This document shows, in pieces, positions 14,755 through 15,722 of a DNA stretch of 15,722 nt. The position numbers and the translations under genes were made by a program. This DNA is from Christiangramia sp. (lineage in GTDB: Bacteria > Bacteroidota > Bacteroidia > Flavobacteriales > Flavobacteriaceae), in contig JAGXII010000190.1 of NCBI GenBank assembly GCA_024635735.1, positions 1 to 15,722 on the forward strand. Reading direction: 5' to 3'. How positions within the stretch are numbered: the stretch's first letter is position 1; the number at the start of each line of letters is the position of its first letter. The notes under the pieces are model-generated. The model saw only the letters and a program-made list of their open reading frames with translations. It was not told where the DNA came from and did no database searches.

Positions 14755-15722
14755 TTAATCCTTAATATCCATTAATTCCCTTAGCCTGGTAATATGCTCC
14801 TCGACTTCCTCAATTTTACTGGTATAAGAACGTGAAATTTCCCTGGATCCTTTTTCTAGAAAATTCTCTGCCATATTCATCATCAGAACCTTTTTTTCTT
14901 CCAGCGTACGCAAACAAACCCACAGGGTTTCTTCAAGATTTTCGTTTTGAGCTAATAATAAAGATTCCTGTGAAAATGAATGTCCTACATGACACCTGTA
15001 TCTTTCTATCCCGGTATCTTTTATCTTCCATAAGGGTCCACCACAACTTGCACAACTCAAAGCTACTTTTTCTCCCAGGATATCTTCAGTATGAACCTGA
15101 CTTTTAATCTTTGTAGCTATTTGAGCTTCCCGAATTAATGACTTTGGGATCTTCACTTTTCCGGGGAGTTCACTTTTTAGTATTTCCCTGATCAATTTAG
15201 CAATATCCTCCAGTTCCACTGTATAATCTATATCTACAAACTTTTGAGCGGTTGCAGGCATTCCCGAGTATTCTGCTGTTTCTGGATTTTGAATAACGGT
15301 TAGTCCACCACAGCGTTTTACCGCCTCAAGGCCCACCGTGCCATCATTTAATCTACCCTATAATAAAATTCCCACACATTGATTTCCAAAGGTTACCGCG
15401 GCAGATCTAAAAAGGACGTCTATAGAGGGCCTGAAAAGATTTTCCCTGGGCCCTTTGGAATTGTGAAGTTTTTTGTCCAACACTAGCATATGATGATTGG
15501 GAACACCCACATAAACCTTTCCTTCTTCTATTTCCAGACCTTCTTCACATTGAATTACCTCGAGTTCGATTCGCTTCTGAAGAAAAGTGGCGAAACTGGA
15601 GACCATATCAAAAGAAGAATGGACCACTACTAAAAAAGAAGCCTTAATGCCTGCGGGTATTTTTTTCAATATATCTTCCACTGCAGCACGTCCACCGGCA
15701 GAAGCGCCAATAAGAATTAATC
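14755..15722 (-). pseudogene. cheB: CheB-type chemoreceptor methylesterase, 5' partial and interrupted by TAG
   Basis: The frame enters from the window edge as LILIGASAGG, the start of the CheB catalytic domain with the nucleophile Ser, then VVVHSSFD with the catalytic His. It reads cleanly to VGILL, where an in-frame TAG (15358-15360) replaces the Ser of the conserved LLSGxxxDGTxG motif. Reading on in the same frame gives GRLNDGTVGLEAVKRCGG, with the motif's catalytic Asp, and continues to TAA at 14755. Beyond the catalytic domain is a C-terminal region with CASCGGPLW, RCHVGHSF and LEETLWVCLRTLEEKK, common in CheB-like proteins of Bacteroidota. Intact members hydrolyse receptor methylesters or act in signalling; no CheY-like receiver is seen in the part shown. 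The stop probably inactivates it, as it removes the Asp. A readthrough or sequence error remains possible. The N-terminus lies beyond 15722. Confidence 0.82.

Noticed and set aside
5295..15360. In-frame TAG/TAA codons as evidence of stop-codon reassignment
   Set aside because: TAG is the genuine stop of the M20 amidohydrolase and the MFS gene, and TAA ends many intact genes. The hydrolase also carries frameshifts and deletions that recoding would not explain.

Overview
The window looks like chromosomal DNA of a marine-type member of Flavobacteriaceae (Bacteroidota), in the range of Gramella/Christiangramia, Salegentibacter or Zunongwangia. The DNA is AT-rich, start codons lack clear Shine-Dalgarno sequences, and a candidate promoter follows the Bacteroidota TTG-N17-20-TAnnTTTG pattern. 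The protein set (EF-G paralog, HDxxH/HxxHH desaturase, tandem small cold-shock proteins, S9 prolyl oligopeptidase) also fits. The genus is an inference.

Layout. Positions 1-95 hold a possible tail of an upstream gene. Positions 134-1282 (+) encode an M20D amidohydrolase, convergent with an EF-G paralog (1356-3464, -) whose G domain has lost the catalytic histidine. An MFS exporter follows (3663-4937, -). Positions 5076-7818 are a block of damaged genes, all on the minus strand: a multiply broken serine beta-lactamase-type hydrolase, a frameshifted AI-2E-family permease, and a small protein whose signal peptide has been put out of frame at an A6 tract. A CDF metal-ion exporter stands alone on the plus strand (8030-8974).

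Positions 9060-10729 (-) form a plausible cold-adaptation unit: a fatty-acid desaturase followed by two tandem CspA-type proteins. Both csp leaders carry the same small hairpin. Next come a secreted S9A prolyl oligopeptidase (10874-12985, -) and a cold-shock-domain protein with a lysine-rich N-terminal extension (13106-13564, -). The window ends with a 3-hydroxyisobutyrate-dehydrogenase-family reductase (13768-14631, -) and a CheB-type methylesterase cut by the window edge and interrupted by an in-frame TAG (14755-15722, -).

The main theme is gene decay beside intact housekeeping and stress genes. Five loci (serine hydrolase, AI-2E permease, small secreted protein, desaturase N-terminus, CheB) carry a lesion or lack a normal start, while the other long genes read cleanly. 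Several strong intrinsic terminators delimit the minus-strand units. I see no tRNA, rRNA, CRISPR array, transposase, phage gene or clear novel multi-gene system. The observations most worth following are the His-less EF-G paralog, the shared csp leader hairpin, the start-less but coding-like desaturase N-terminus, and the shared sequence between the CDF tail and the AI-2E gene head.
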